From an uncultured Sphingomonas sp. (GTDB lineage: Bacteria > Pseudomonadota > Alphaproteobacteria > Sphingomonadales > Sphingomonadaceae): a stretch of 64,000 nucleotides of DNA. The stretch spans positions 1 to 64,000 of the forward strand of contig NZ_CAJYTI010000027.1 in the NCBI RefSeq assembly GCF_913777625.1, read 5' to 3'. The notes below the pieces were generated by a model. The model worked only from the letters and a program-made list of their open reading frames with translations, searched no databases and had not been told where the DNA came from. The translations under genes were made by a program, and so were the position numbers. Below, piece after piece: positions 24,127 through 32,046 of this stretch (position 1 is the stretch's first letter; each line of letters begins with the position of its first letter).

Positions 24127-27100
24127 ATGCGCTGCCTGCTCGCCGGATTGCTCGTCGCGACCTCGCTGACGGTCCCCGCTCTCGCCCAGCAGGCCTCGAT
24201 CTTTCCGACCGCGCCCGATGAGCCCCACGCCGTGACGGTGAAGGCACGGGGCGACGGCAAGGCGGATGACACCGCCGCGTTGCAGAGGGCGCTGGACGAT
24301 GCGCGGGACGCCACCCGCCATGGCATCGTCTTCCTGCCCTCCGGCCGCTACCGGATCAGCCGCACCTTGGTGGTGCCCGCGGGCGTGCGCCTCTACGGCA
24401 TCGGCGCGACGCGGCCGGTGATCCTGCTCGGCGCCAATACGCCCGGCTTCCAGCAGGGTGTCTCCACGATGATCGTGTTCGCCGGCGACGACCAATATGC
24501 CGTCGGCAAGGTGCCGGTCCCGGTGCCCACCGTGGTGCCGCGCGACAGGATCGTCCGCGACGCCAATTCGGGCACCTTCTATTCCGCAATGAGCAATGTC
24601 GACATCGAGATCGGTGCCGGCAATCCCGCGGCGGCCGGCGTGCGCTTCCGCATGGCGCAGCATGGCTTTCTCAGCCACATGGAGTTCCGCATCGGCTCCG
24701 GCTTTGCCGGGGTCTATCAGGCCGGCAACGTGATGGAGAAGGTGGCGTTCAAGGGCGGACGCTACGGCATCGTCACCGAAAAGACCTCGCCCGCCTGGCA
24801 GTTCACCCTGATCGATTCGACCTTCGACGGTCAGCGCGAGGCGGCGATCCGCGAGCATGAGGTGGACCTGACGCTGGTCAACGTCGCGATCCGCGACACG
24901 CCCGTCGGGATCGAGATCGACCGCGGGTATTCGGACTCGCTCTACGGCAAGGATGTGCGGTTCGAGCGGGTGTCCAAAGCCGGCGTGGTGATCTCCAACG
25001 AAAACAACGTGTTCACGCAAGTGGGCTTCGACAATGCGGTGGCGATCGACAGCCCGGTCTTCGCCCGCTTCCGCGAGAGCGGCAAGACGGTGGCGGGGAA
25101 GGGCCGGGCATACCGCGTCGGCGCCTTCTCCTATGGCCTGAAGGTGCCGACGCTGGGCGAGATGGGGACGTACGATCTTCAGGCAGAGGTCGAACCGCTT
25201 GGGCCTCTCCCGGCGCCGCGAGATCCCGCCGTCCGCGCGCTGCCGCCGATGGCGGAATGGGTCAACGTCCGGAAATTGGGCGTGAAGGGCGACGGGACCA
25301 CCGACGACACCGCCGCGCTCCAGAAGGCGATCGACGGCAACCGCGTGCTCTACCTGCCGATCGGCTTCTACAAAGTCACCGACCGGCTGAAGCTGCGGCC
25401 GGACACCGTGCTGATCGGCCTGCACCCGGCGATCACCCAGCTCACCCTTCCCGACAACAATCCCGTCCATGCGGGGCTCGGCAGCGTCGTGCCCATCCTG
25501 GAGACGCCGCAGGGCGGCGACAACATCGTCTCCGGCCTCGGCTTGTTCACCGGCCGGGTGAACCCGCGCGCCTCGGCGGTGCTGTGGCGCTCGGGTGCGA
25601 ACAGCCTGATGCACGACGTGAAGATCATGGGTGGCGGCGGCACGCCCACTGCGGACGGCAAGTCGCTCGGCACCCAGCAGGCGCATAGCGGCGATCCGGT
25701 CGCCGACGGCCGCTGGGACGCGCAATATCCGAGCATCTGGGTCACCGACAATGGCGGCGGCACCTTCACCGATGTGTGGAGCCCGAACACCTTCGCCCAG
25801 GCCGGTTTCTATGTGACCAACACCAGCACGCCGGGGCATGTGTACGAGATGTCGGTCGAGCATCACGTCCGCAACGAGATCGTGCTCGACAATGTCGCCA
25901 ACTGGGAGTTCCTTGCCCCCCAGACCGAGCAGGAAGTCGGCGATGGACCCGACGCCGTCTCGCTGGAAATCCGCAATTCGCGCAACCTGTTGTTCGCCAA
26001 TTATCACACCTACCGGGTGACCCGCAGCTACCACCCGGCGCTGAGCGCGGTGCGGCTGTTCAATGCCTCGGACATCCGCTTCCGCAATCTCCACACCAAT
26101 GCCGAGAGCGGCTATGCGGCTTGCGACGACGAGGGCTGCGGCACCTTCCTGCGCGCCAGCAAATATCCGTTCGACAACGCGATCCAGGACGTGACCGGCA
26201 AGCGGCTGGTGCGCGAGCGCGAGTTCGCCAGGCTCGATATCGGGGCGGTCGAGCGGCAGGTGGCGGAGAAGCCGCTGACCGGCAAGGTCGAGAAGCTCGA
26301 GGACGGCTTCTACTCGATCTCCGGGGCGACGGTGGATGCGGCCGGCCGGCTCTACTTCATCGACCGCCGCTTCCAGCGCATCCAGCGCTGGACCGAGGCC
26401 AAGGGGCTGGAGGTGATCCGCGACCATGCGCTCGATCCGGTCAACCTCGCGATCGACGCCTCGGGCCATCTGCTGGTGCTCTCGTCGCTGGGGCCGAAAG
26501 GCGCCGTCTATTCGATCGATCCCGATGGTCCGCGCGACCAGCTTACCCGCATCGAGCCGACGCCCATCGCCCAGGGCGCGAAGACGCTGCTCCCGGTCAA
26601 CTGGTGGGCGAACGGCGAATTTCGCGACCAGCTGAATCAGCAAACCTATCAGTTCACCACCATGGCCGAATTGTTCGCTAGGCAAGCCGGCGAGCCCAAG
26701 GCGCAGGCTTATGTCTCGCCGGACGGCAGCATCGCCTTGCCCGCCTTCCGGGTGTGGCAGCAGGGGCCGACCGACCATGTCGGCTGGCGCTGGTCGCATG
26801 CGCTCAATGCCAACGGGCTCGTCGGCGGCAAGCAGGGCGAGCGGCTGTTCGTCACCAACGGGTCGGAGAACGTCACGTATGCCGGCACCGTCGGGCCGGC
26901 GGGGACGCTGGTGAACCTCAAGCCCTTCGCCAACCGCGGCGGCGAGAGCGTCGCGGTGGGGCCGGACGGGCGCGTCTATGTCGCGAACGGGCAGGTGTTC
27001 GTCTACGCCGCGGACGGCAAGGAAGTCGGCAGGATCGACGTGCCGGAGCGGCCCCTGCAGATCCTGTTCGGCGGCGAGGACAGGCGCACGCTGTTCCTCC

Positions 27101-27135
27101 TCACCCACCACGCGCTCTACGCGACGCGGCCCTAA
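24127..27135 (+). CDS. Exported beta-helix (pectate-lyase-3 / GH28-related) protein fused to a beta-propeller
   Basis: A 1002-aa exported protein with a clear signal peptide (MRCLLAGLLVATSLTVPALAQQ). Two pectate-lyase-3-type starts are visible: VTVKARGDGKADDTAALQRAL near residue 35, and VRKLGVKGDGTTDDTAALQKAI near 380. Each opens a right-handed parallel beta-helix, as in GH55 and tail-spike-like proteins. From about 700 the sequence changes to a propeller like SMP-30/gluconolactonase or NHL (GFYSISGATVDAAGRLYFID, PVNLAIDASGHLLVLSS, RGGESVAVGPDGRVYVANG). The ATG at 24127 sits 7 bp after GGGG. Polysaccharide cleavage plus lactone hydrolysis is conceivable with gluconokinase next door, but no catalytic residues can be assigned by eye. 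Confidence 0.75.
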   Translation: MRCLLAGLLVATSLTVPALAQQASIFPTAPDEPHAVTVKARGDGKADDTAALQRALDDARDATRHGIVFLPSGRYRISRTLVVPAGVRLYGIGATRPVILLGANTPGFQQGVSTMIVFAGDDQYAVGKVPVPVPTVVPRDRIVRDANSGTFYSAMSNVDIEIGAGNPAAAGVRFRMAQHGFLSHMEFRIGSGFAGVYQAGNVMEKVAFKGGRYGIVTEKTSPAWQFTLIDSTFDGQREAAIREHEVDLTLVNVAIRDTPVGIEIDRGYSDSLYGKDVRFERVSKAGVVISNENNVFTQVGFDNAVAIDSPVFARFRESGKTVAGKGRAYRVGAFSYGLKVPTLGEMGTYDLQAEVEPLGPLPAPRDPAVRALPPMAEWVNVRKLGVKGDGTTDDTAALQKAIDGNRVLYLPIGFYKVTDRLKLRPDTVLIGLHPAITQLTLPDNNPVHAGLGSVVPILETPQGGDNIVSGLGLFTGRVNPRASAVLWRSGANSLMHDVKIMGGGGTPTADGKSLGTQQAHSGDPVADGRWDAQYPSIWVTDNGGGTFTDVWSPNTFAQAGFYVTNTSTPGHVYEMSVEHHVRNEIVLDNVANWEFLAPQTEQEVGDGPDAVSLEIRNSRNLLFANYHTYRVTRSYHPALSAVRLFNASDIRFRNLHTNAESGYAACDDEGCGTFLRASKYPFDNAIQDVTGKRLVREREFARLDIGAVERQVAEKPLTGKVEKLEDGFYSISGATVDAAGRLYFIDRRFQRIQRWTEAKGLEVIRDHALDPVNLAIDASGHLLVLSSLGPKGAVYSIDPDGPRDQLTRIEPTPIAQGAKTLLPVNWWANGEFRDQLNQQTYQFTTMAELFARQAGEPKAQAYVSPDGSIALPAFRVWQQGPTDHVGWRWSHALNANGLVGGKQGERLFVTNGSENVTYAGTVGPAGTLVNLKPFANRGGESVAVGPDGRVYVANGQVFVYAADGKEVGRIDVPERPLQILFGGEDRRTLFLLTHHALYATRP

Positions 27136-27142
27136 GGCGCTG

Positions 27143-27187
27143 CCGGGGCCGTCTACCACCTATGTCGTAGGTGTCGGCGGGCCCCGG
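27143..27187 (+). promoter_or_regulatory. Nested hairpin with ACCT-N7-AGGT operator before the TonB receptor gene
   Basis: An inner palindrome, ACCTATGTCGTAGGT (27158-27172), lies inside outer arms CCGGGGCC (27143-27150) and GGCCCCGG (27180-27187). The inner part matches the operator frame seen at 22689 and 24054 and ends in the same AGGTGTCGG as the site at 24054. The outer arms could make a terminator-like stem after the upstream gene, but no T-run follows. The TonB receptor ATG is 72 bp downstream. Confidence 0.45.
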
Positions 27188-27258
27188 CCGGACTAGCGTC
27201 GAACCAGCATCGCCACGGGTCGGGTAACGACCGGAAAACATTGGAGGGGTTCGACCAA

Positions 27259-30225
27259 ATGAAGGGCATTTTCACTTCGCATCGGCGCCTTTGCGGCGCC
27301 AGCCTGATCGCGCTGGCGGCCATGGGCGCTGCCGGCACGGCGCAGGCCCAGACCACCGCCGACCCCGCGCCCGCCGCGGTGCCCCAGGCGGACACGACCG
27401 CGCAGACCCAGCAGAACGACCAGATCGTCGTCACCGGCTCGCGCATCGTCGCCAACGGCTTCACCGCGCCGACGCCGACCACCGTGATCGGGGCCGAGCA
27501 GATCGCCGCCAATGCGCAGCCCAACCTGTTCAACACCATCGCCCAGCTGCCCTCGCTCCAGGGCTCGACCGGCGCGGCCACCGGCACGTTCAGCACCTCG
27601 AGCGGCCAGCAGGGCCTCAGCTCCTTCTCGCTGCGCGGGCTCGGCACGATCCGCACGCTGACGCTGCTCGACGGCCAGCGCGTCGCCGCCGCCAACGTGA
27701 CCGGCGTGCCCGACATCAGCCTGTTCCCGCAGCTTCTGGTCCAGCGCGTCGACGTCGTGAACGGCGGCGCCTCCGCCTCTTACGGCTCGGATGCGGTGGG
27801 CGGCGTGGTCAACTTCGTCACCGATACCCGGTTCACCGGCTTCAAGGCCAATGTGCAGGGCGGCATTACCACGTACGGCGACAACAAGCAGATCCTGGCA
27901 CAGGGCGCCTGGGGGCGGTCGTTCGCCGGCGACCGGCTGCACCTGATCGTCAGCGGCGAATATGCCCATGACGGCGGCGTCGGCCCGGGTGACTTCGGTA
28001 CCGACCTTGCCCGCAGCCGCACCTGGTACAAGGCGACCACGCTGCTCAACACCAACCAGACCAACAACGGGTCGCCGCAGTTCGTCTATAGCGACTATGC
28101 CCAGCCCTATCAGTACGCCCGCTACGGCCTGATCAACAACGGCCCGCTCCAGGGCATCGCGTTCGACGCCAACGGCACGCCGTACAACTTCAACTATGGC
28201 TCGGGCGGCCAGCCGCTCGGCAATGGCCGGGTGAGCAACTGCTATCCGGGCAACGCCTTCTGCGTCGGCGGCGACCTGACCGGGGCGCCGGGGTCGGGCG
28301 CGTCGCTGGTCTCCAAGCTCCAGCGCGTCGTCGGCTATACCCGCATCGGCTACGACATCGCGCCGGGCAACGAGATCTACGCGACGCTCAACATCGGCCA
28401 GGTCAAGACCAACAACCAGCCGAGCCCGGGCTATAACCGCCCGAACCTCACCGTGCAGTGCGCCAACCCCTTCCTGCCGCAGCTGGTCCGCGATCGCTGC
28501 GCCAGCGCCGGCGTCACCTCGTTCAACTTCGGTACCAGCAACGGCGCCTTCCCCGATCCGCAGGTCTATACCGATCGCCGACAGTATCGCGGCGTGCTCG
28601 GCGGCAAGGGCAAGTTCACGGCGGCGGGCGGCGAGTGGAATTACGACGCCTATTACGAGCACGGCGTCACCATCTCGGACATCAACGTCCACGATATCGT
28701 GCTGCAGAACCGCTATGTCGCCGCGACCAACGCGATCACCCTCAACGGCGCGATCGTCTGTGCCGATGCGGGCGCGCGCGCCGCAGGCTGCCAGCCGATC
28801 AACATCTTCGGCGGCTTCGCGCCCTCGGCGGCGGCACTGGCCTATGTCACGCCGGCCAACGGGCCGTTCCAGCACACCAAGCTGACCCAGGACGTGGTGA
28901 GCGCCAACCTGTCGGGCAATCTGATCGATCTGTGGGCCGGCCCGCTCAGCCTCGCGATCGGCGGCGAATATCGCCGCGAGTTCTACCGCGTGAACGCCGA
29001 TCCGTACGGAGCTGGGGCGTCGAGCCCCAACAGTGCCGCCTATCCGGTCGACCCGTTGCTCAACGGGCAGACCGGCAGCAACTGGGCCGCGGGCAACTAC
29101 AAGAATGGTGGCGGCAAGTACAATGTCTACGAAGCCTCGGCCGAGGCCAACCTCCCGCTGCTCGACAGCGAGAGCCTTGGCCGGGCCAACCTCAACGCCG
29201 CCGCGCGCTACACCCACTACAGTACCTCCGGTACGGTCTGGGCCTGGAAGGTCGGCGGCACCTGGGCGACGCCGATCGACGGCATCCGCCTGCGCGCGGT
29301 CACCTCGCGCGACGTGCGGGCGCCCAACCTGTCCGAACTGTTCGCCGCGCCGACCGTCACGACGCTGCCCAACTTCGCCAATCCCTTCCCGCCGGCGGGC
29401 GCCGTGCAGGCATTCCAGAACACGGTGGGCAACCCGAACCTGAAGCCGGAAATCGCCCGCAACACCGAAGTGGGCATCACCCTCGCCAATCCGCACTGGC
29501 TGCCGGGCCTGAGCCTGTCGGTCGACTATTACACGATCAAGCTGAGCGGTGTGGTCTCGACGCTTTCGGCCGACCAGATCGTCCGCTTCTGTTTCGAGGG
29601 CAACCAGGCCTTCTGCGGTGGCTTCGTCCTCAACAGCCCGGTGCAAGGCGGCAATTTCATCAACGTCCAGCCGTTCAACCTGGCGAGCTGGAAGACCAGC
29701 GGCGTCGACATCGAGGCGAGCTATCGCTGGGCGCGCCCGCTGGGCCTGCCGGGCAACTTCACCGTCCGCGCGCTCGGCACGCATGTCAGCGAGTTCCTGG
29801 TCCGCGCCGGCATCGCTGGCGTCGCGACGGTGGACAATGCTGGCGCCAATACCGGCGCGACGCCCAGCTGGAAGTGGCTGGCGATCCAGAGCTACGACAA
29901 CGACCGGTTCAGCCTGCTGGTGCAGGAGCGCTGGTTCTCCGACGGCGTGTTCGGCAACCAATATGTCGTCTGCCAGAGCGGATGCCCGGCCTCGACCGGC
30001 AACAACCCGACGATCAGCCGCAATTTCATGCCCGGCGCCTTCTATGTGGACGTCGGCGGATCGTACAAGGTGACCACCGGCGTGCAGGCCTATTTCAAGG
30101 TCGACAATCTGTTCAACGTCGATCCCGCGCCCTCGCCGCAGACCAATACCGGCCTCGACGTGAACCCGGCGCTCTACGACACGATCGGCCGCACCTATCG
30201 CGTCGGGGTGCGCTTCAACTTCTGA
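27259..30225 (+). CDS. TonB-dependent outer-membrane receptor
   Basis: A 988-aa receptor with signal peptide (cleavage near GTAQAQTTADP), TonB-box-like start of the plug (QIVVTGSRIVANG), plug domain to about 190 (RVDVVNGGASASYGSDAVGGVVNFVT is the classic plug end) and a 22-strand barrel ending in YRVGVRFNF with terminal Phe. It belongs to the large TonB receptors used by sphingomonads for oligosaccharide uptake. The ATG at 27259 follows GGAGGGG and is preferred over an upstream TTG. With the gluconokinase and beta-helix gene it forms a small uptake locus; the ligand is unknown. Confidence 0.93.
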   Translation: MKGIFTSHRRLCGASLIALAAMGAAGTAQAQTTADPAPAAVPQADTTAQTQQNDQIVVTGSRIVANGFTAPTPTTVIGAEQIAANAQPNLFNTIAQLPSLQGSTGAATGTFSTSSGQQGLSSFSLRGLGTIRTLTLLDGQRVAAANVTGVPDISLFPQLLVQRVDVVNGGASASYGSDAVGGVVNFVTDTRFTGFKANVQGGITTYGDNKQILAQGAWGRSFAGDRLHLIVSGEYAHDGGVGPGDFGTDLARSRTWYKATTLLNTNQTNNGSPQFVYSDYAQPYQYARYGLINNGPLQGIAFDANGTPYNFNYGSGGQPLGNGRVSNCYPGNAFCVGGDLTGAPGSGASLVSKLQRVVGYTRIGYDIAPGNEIYATLNIGQVKTNNQPSPGYNRPNLTVQCANPFLPQLVRDRCASAGVTSFNFGTSNGAFPDPQVYTDRRQYRGVLGGKGKFTAAGGEWNYDAYYEHGVTISDINVHDIVLQNRYVAATNAITLNGAIVCADAGARAAGCQPINIFGGFAPSAAALAYVTPANGPFQHTKLTQDVVSANLSGNLIDLWAGPLSLAIGGEYRREFYRVNADPYGAGASSPNSAAYPVDPLLNGQTGSNWAAGNYKNGGGKYNVYEASAEANLPLLDSESLGRANLNAAARYTHYSTSGTVWAWKVGGTWATPIDGIRLRAVTSRDVRAPNLSELFAAPTVTTLPNFANPFPPAGAVQAFQNTVGNPNLKPEIARNTEVGITLANPHWLPGLSLSVDYYTIKLSGVVSTLSADQIVRFCFEGNQAFCGGFVLNSPVQGGNFINVQPFNLASWKTSGVDIEASYRWARPLGLPGNFTVRALGTHVSEFLVRAGIAGVATVDNAGANTGATPSWKWLAIQSYDNDRFSLLVQERWFSDGVFGNQYVVCQSGCPASTGNNPTISRNFMPGAFYVDVGGSYKVTTGVQAYFKVDNLFNVDPAPSPQTNTGLDVNPALYDTIGRTYRVGVRFNF

Positions 30226-30249
30226 TCCCCTCGTCCCCCGACGACTCCT

Positions 30250-30282
30250 GGTCCCGGCCGCAACGCCGGGACCTTTGTTTTT
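30250..30282 (+). terminator. Rho-independent terminator after the TonB receptor gene
   Basis: A 9-bp GC-rich stem, GGTCCCGGC (30250-30258) and GCCGGGACC (30265-30273), with a 6-nt loop is followed by TTTGTTTTT (30274-30282). It begins 24 bp after the receptor stop. Confidence 0.88.
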
Positions 30283-30355
30283 GGGGAAACCAGGGCCCCG
30301 GCGGACGTTGAGGCGAGGTGCGCGGCTTCCCGCGCCCGGATCCACGGAGACGACC

Positions 30356-30550
30356 ATGACCGACGCGACCAAGACCGTTTCGAACGGCAAGACGGCCCTT
30401 ACCGACGATATCCGCGCCCATTTCTCGGGCGACGCTCCGATCACCGAGAAGGCGAAGAGCTTCGCCAAGGCGCGCCCCTGGACCAGCGCGGCCTTTCTCG
30501 GCATCGCGGCGCTGGCCGTGCTGAACGGCGTGCGCGGCGTTCGCCCGTAA
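30356..30550 (+). CDS. Small membrane-anchored protein of unknown function
   Basis: A 64-aa protein. The N-terminal half is polar (MTDATKTVSNGKTALTDDIR), the middle is lysine-rich (EKAKSFAKARPW) and the C-terminus has one likely membrane helix (TSAAFLGIAALAVLNGVRGV). The shape recalls short DUF883/ElaB-like envelope or ribosome-associated stress proteins, but similarity is only general. The ATG at 30356 follows ACGGAGACGACC. It stands alone between the terminator and the TetR gene. Confidence 0.6.
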   Translation: MTDATKTVSNGKTALTDDIRAHFSGDAPITEKAKSFAKARPWTSAAFLGIAALAVLNGVRGVRP

Positions 30551-30633
30551 CGATCGCGCGCGGTGGAGGCGGGCGCCGTCTCCACCGCGATTGCGGACAA
30601 GCGCGTACTGGCAATCCTTTGCCACTAGGGTTA

Positions 30634-30649
30634 TATACCGCTCGTTATG
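30634..30649. promoter_or_regulatory. TetR operator at its own gene
   Basis: TATACCGCTCGTTATG, with core ATACC-N4-GTTAT, overlaps the TetR ATG (30647). A possible -10 TATATA is at 30632-30637 with TGGCAA at 30609-30614, 17 bp upstream. Transcription would then start almost at the ATG, so the mRNA may be leaderless or nearly so. The same frame occurs twice before the efflux operon. Confidence 0.5.
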
Positions 30650-31258
30650 AAAACCGCTGCTTGTACCGTTGCCAAGGGCCGCCCCCGTGAGTTCGATGTC
30701 GACGAGGCATTGACGGCGGCGCTCCGCATCTTCTGGACCAAGGGCTATGAGGGCGCGTCGCTGACCGATCTGACGGAAGCGATGGGCATCACCCGGCCCA
30801 GCCTCTACGCTGCCTTCGGCAACAAGGAATCCTTGTTCTGCAAGGCGCTGGCGCTCTACGAGCGCGAGAAGCTGTGTTATATCGGGCGCGCGCTGGAAGC
30901 GCCGACCGCGCGGGGCGTGGCGGACGCACTGTTGCGCGGCGCGCTGGAACGGCAGCGCGACAGCAGCGATCCCAAAGGCTGCATGGGCGTGATCAACTCG
31001 GTGGCCTGCGGGGCCGAGGCGGAGTCGATCCGCGAGGAAGTCCTGAAGCGCGGCGAGTCGGCCAAGCGTGCGATCGTCGCGCGGTTCGAACGGGCGAAGG
31101 CGGAAGGCGATCTTCCCGACCATGCCGATCCCGAGGGGCTGACCGCCTATCTGATCGCGCTGTTGCAGGGCATTGCGCTGCAAAGCGGGGCAGGGGCGAC
31201 CTGCGCCGATCTCGAACGGCTCGTACAGACCAGCCTCTCGATGTGGCCGACCCGATAA
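30647..31258 (+). CDS. TetR/AcrR-family regulator of the RND efflux operon
   Basis: A 203-aa regulator. The N-terminal TetR HTH (about 10-60) has the family pattern GRPREFDVDEALTAALRIFWTKGYEGASLTDLTEAMGITRPSLYAAFGNKESLF (partly quoted). The C-terminal ligand domain contains CMGVINSVACGAEA and GITAYLIALLQG-like helices. It lies in front of and codirectional with a tripartite RND operon, with matching palindromes before itself and the operon, so it very likely represses both until an inducer binds. No ribosome site is visible at the ATG, consistent with a leaderless message. Confidence 0.9.
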   Translation: MKTAACTVAKGRPREFDVDEALTAALRIFWTKGYEGASLTDLTEAMGITRPSLYAAFGNKESLFCKALALYEREKLCYIGRALEAPTARGVADALLRGALERQRDSSDPKGCMGVINSVACGAEAESIREEVLKRGESAKRAIVARFERAKAEGDLPDHADPEGLTAYLIALLQGIALQSGAGATCADLERLVQTSLSMWPTR

Positions 31259-31297
31259 CTCATTTCGCTACCGTGAAAATCCGGCTTGCGAAGAAAA

Positions 31298-31360
31298 ATA
31301 CCGGCCGGTATAAAAAGGCTGTTGACGCACCGCAGCGTGACTTATATACCACTTGGTATA
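31298..31360 (+). promoter_or_regulatory. RND operon promoter with two TetR-type operators
   Basis: TTGACG (31322-31327), a 17-bp spacer and TATACC (31345-31350) form the likely promoter. The inverted repeat TATACCACTTGGTATA (31345-31360) covers the -10 box and start site. A second perfect palindrome, ATACCGGCCGGTAT (31298-31311), lies just upstream of the -35 box. Both have the frame ATACC-N4-GGTAT, shared with the site at the tetR start. Confidence 0.62.
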
Positions 31361-31632
31361 GAAAGTGATCCGCCGCCCCCCGGGGCTCGCGGGGCAGACG
31401 GAGACGCGGACATGCGCCAGCTTGCACGCAAGAAACGGGGTGAGCCCTAGGCTCAACCTCTTCATACCTACGACCTAACGGGCGCTGCCTGCGGGCAGAT
31501 GGACGGAGCGCGCTACCGCTGCGATCCATGACGCACGACCAGAACACATCATCCCGGCACCCGGCACCGCGACAGGCGCTTCCGGGAAGGGCGGAGCCTT
31601 GCTCGCCGCCGGTGCAACCGAGGGAGAATGAC
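31361..31632 (+). promoter_or_regulatory. Long 5' leader of the efflux operon with a possible leader peptide
   Basis: About 270 bp separate the promoter from the first gene. At 31412-31450 lies a 12-codon frame, MRQLARKKRGEP, preceded by GGAG eight bases upstream. Its stop codon sits in a short hairpin (GAGCC/GGCTC, 31442-31454). A basic leader peptide ending in a hairpin before a drug pump resembles translation-attenuation leaders, but pairing with the downstream ribosome site was not worked out. No other gene is supported in this stretch. Confidence 0.35.
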
Positions 31633-32046
31633 ATGGCATATCTCGATCTCGCCGACATGGCAGGCAACGCCGCGGCCCTTCCCGCCTTTCTCGCCAGCAC
31701 CCGCGAGGAAACCAAGCTGAGCGCGCTGGAATGGCAGGTCGTCGCCATCGCACAGGGCGATCGCCTCTCGTCGCTGGAGGCACCCAGCCGGCTCTCGATC
31801 GCGCTCGGCGTGATCTTCGGTGGCGACCGCGGCAATCCGCGGCTGGCCGACCCCAAGCTCGAGGCGCTGCGCCGCGTCGCTGTCGTCTCCTGGCATCGCG
31901 GCTTCCGCGTGCCGCAGTCCGAAATCCAGCGTTTCTACGAGGCCGGCTACACGCCCGGTCAGCTCGAGACGCTGCTTACCAGCATCAGCCGCGGTCGCGC
32001 GGCGCTGAATCAGGGGAACCATCATGAACATGCATACGCCCATTGA
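31633..32046 (+). CDS. Unknown protein leading the RND operon (AhpD-like?)
   Basis: A 137-aa soluble, mostly helical protein I cannot place firmly. Its layout (LSALEWQVVAIAQGD, then LEALRRVAVVSWHRGF and YEAGYTPGQLETLLTSISRG) faintly resembles carboxymuconolactone-decarboxylase/AhpD-like helices, but the redox CxxC pair is absent, so peroxidase activity is unlikely. The ATG at 31633 follows AGGGAGAATGAC. Its end overlaps the adaptor gene start by 23 bp, so it is part of the efflux operon and probably translated with it. Confidence 0.68.
   Translation: MAYLDLADMAGNAAALPAFLASTREETKLSALEWQVVAIAQGDRLSSLEAPSRLSIALGVIFGGDRGNPRLADPKLEALRRVAVVSWHRGFRVPQSEIQRFYEAGYTPGQLETLLTSISRGRAALNQGNHHEHAYAH

Noticed and set aside
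27143..27187. Plain Rho-independent terminator after the beta-helix gene
   Set aside because: No T-run after the stem, and the inner palindrome matches operators elsewhere; kept as regulatory with reduced confidence.
24049..30600. Very long open frames antisense to the beta-helix and TonB receptor genes (over 1000 codons each)
   Set aside because: Arg/Gly/Asp/Val-rich translations with no domain, opposite to well-supported genes; a by-product of high GC at third codon positions.
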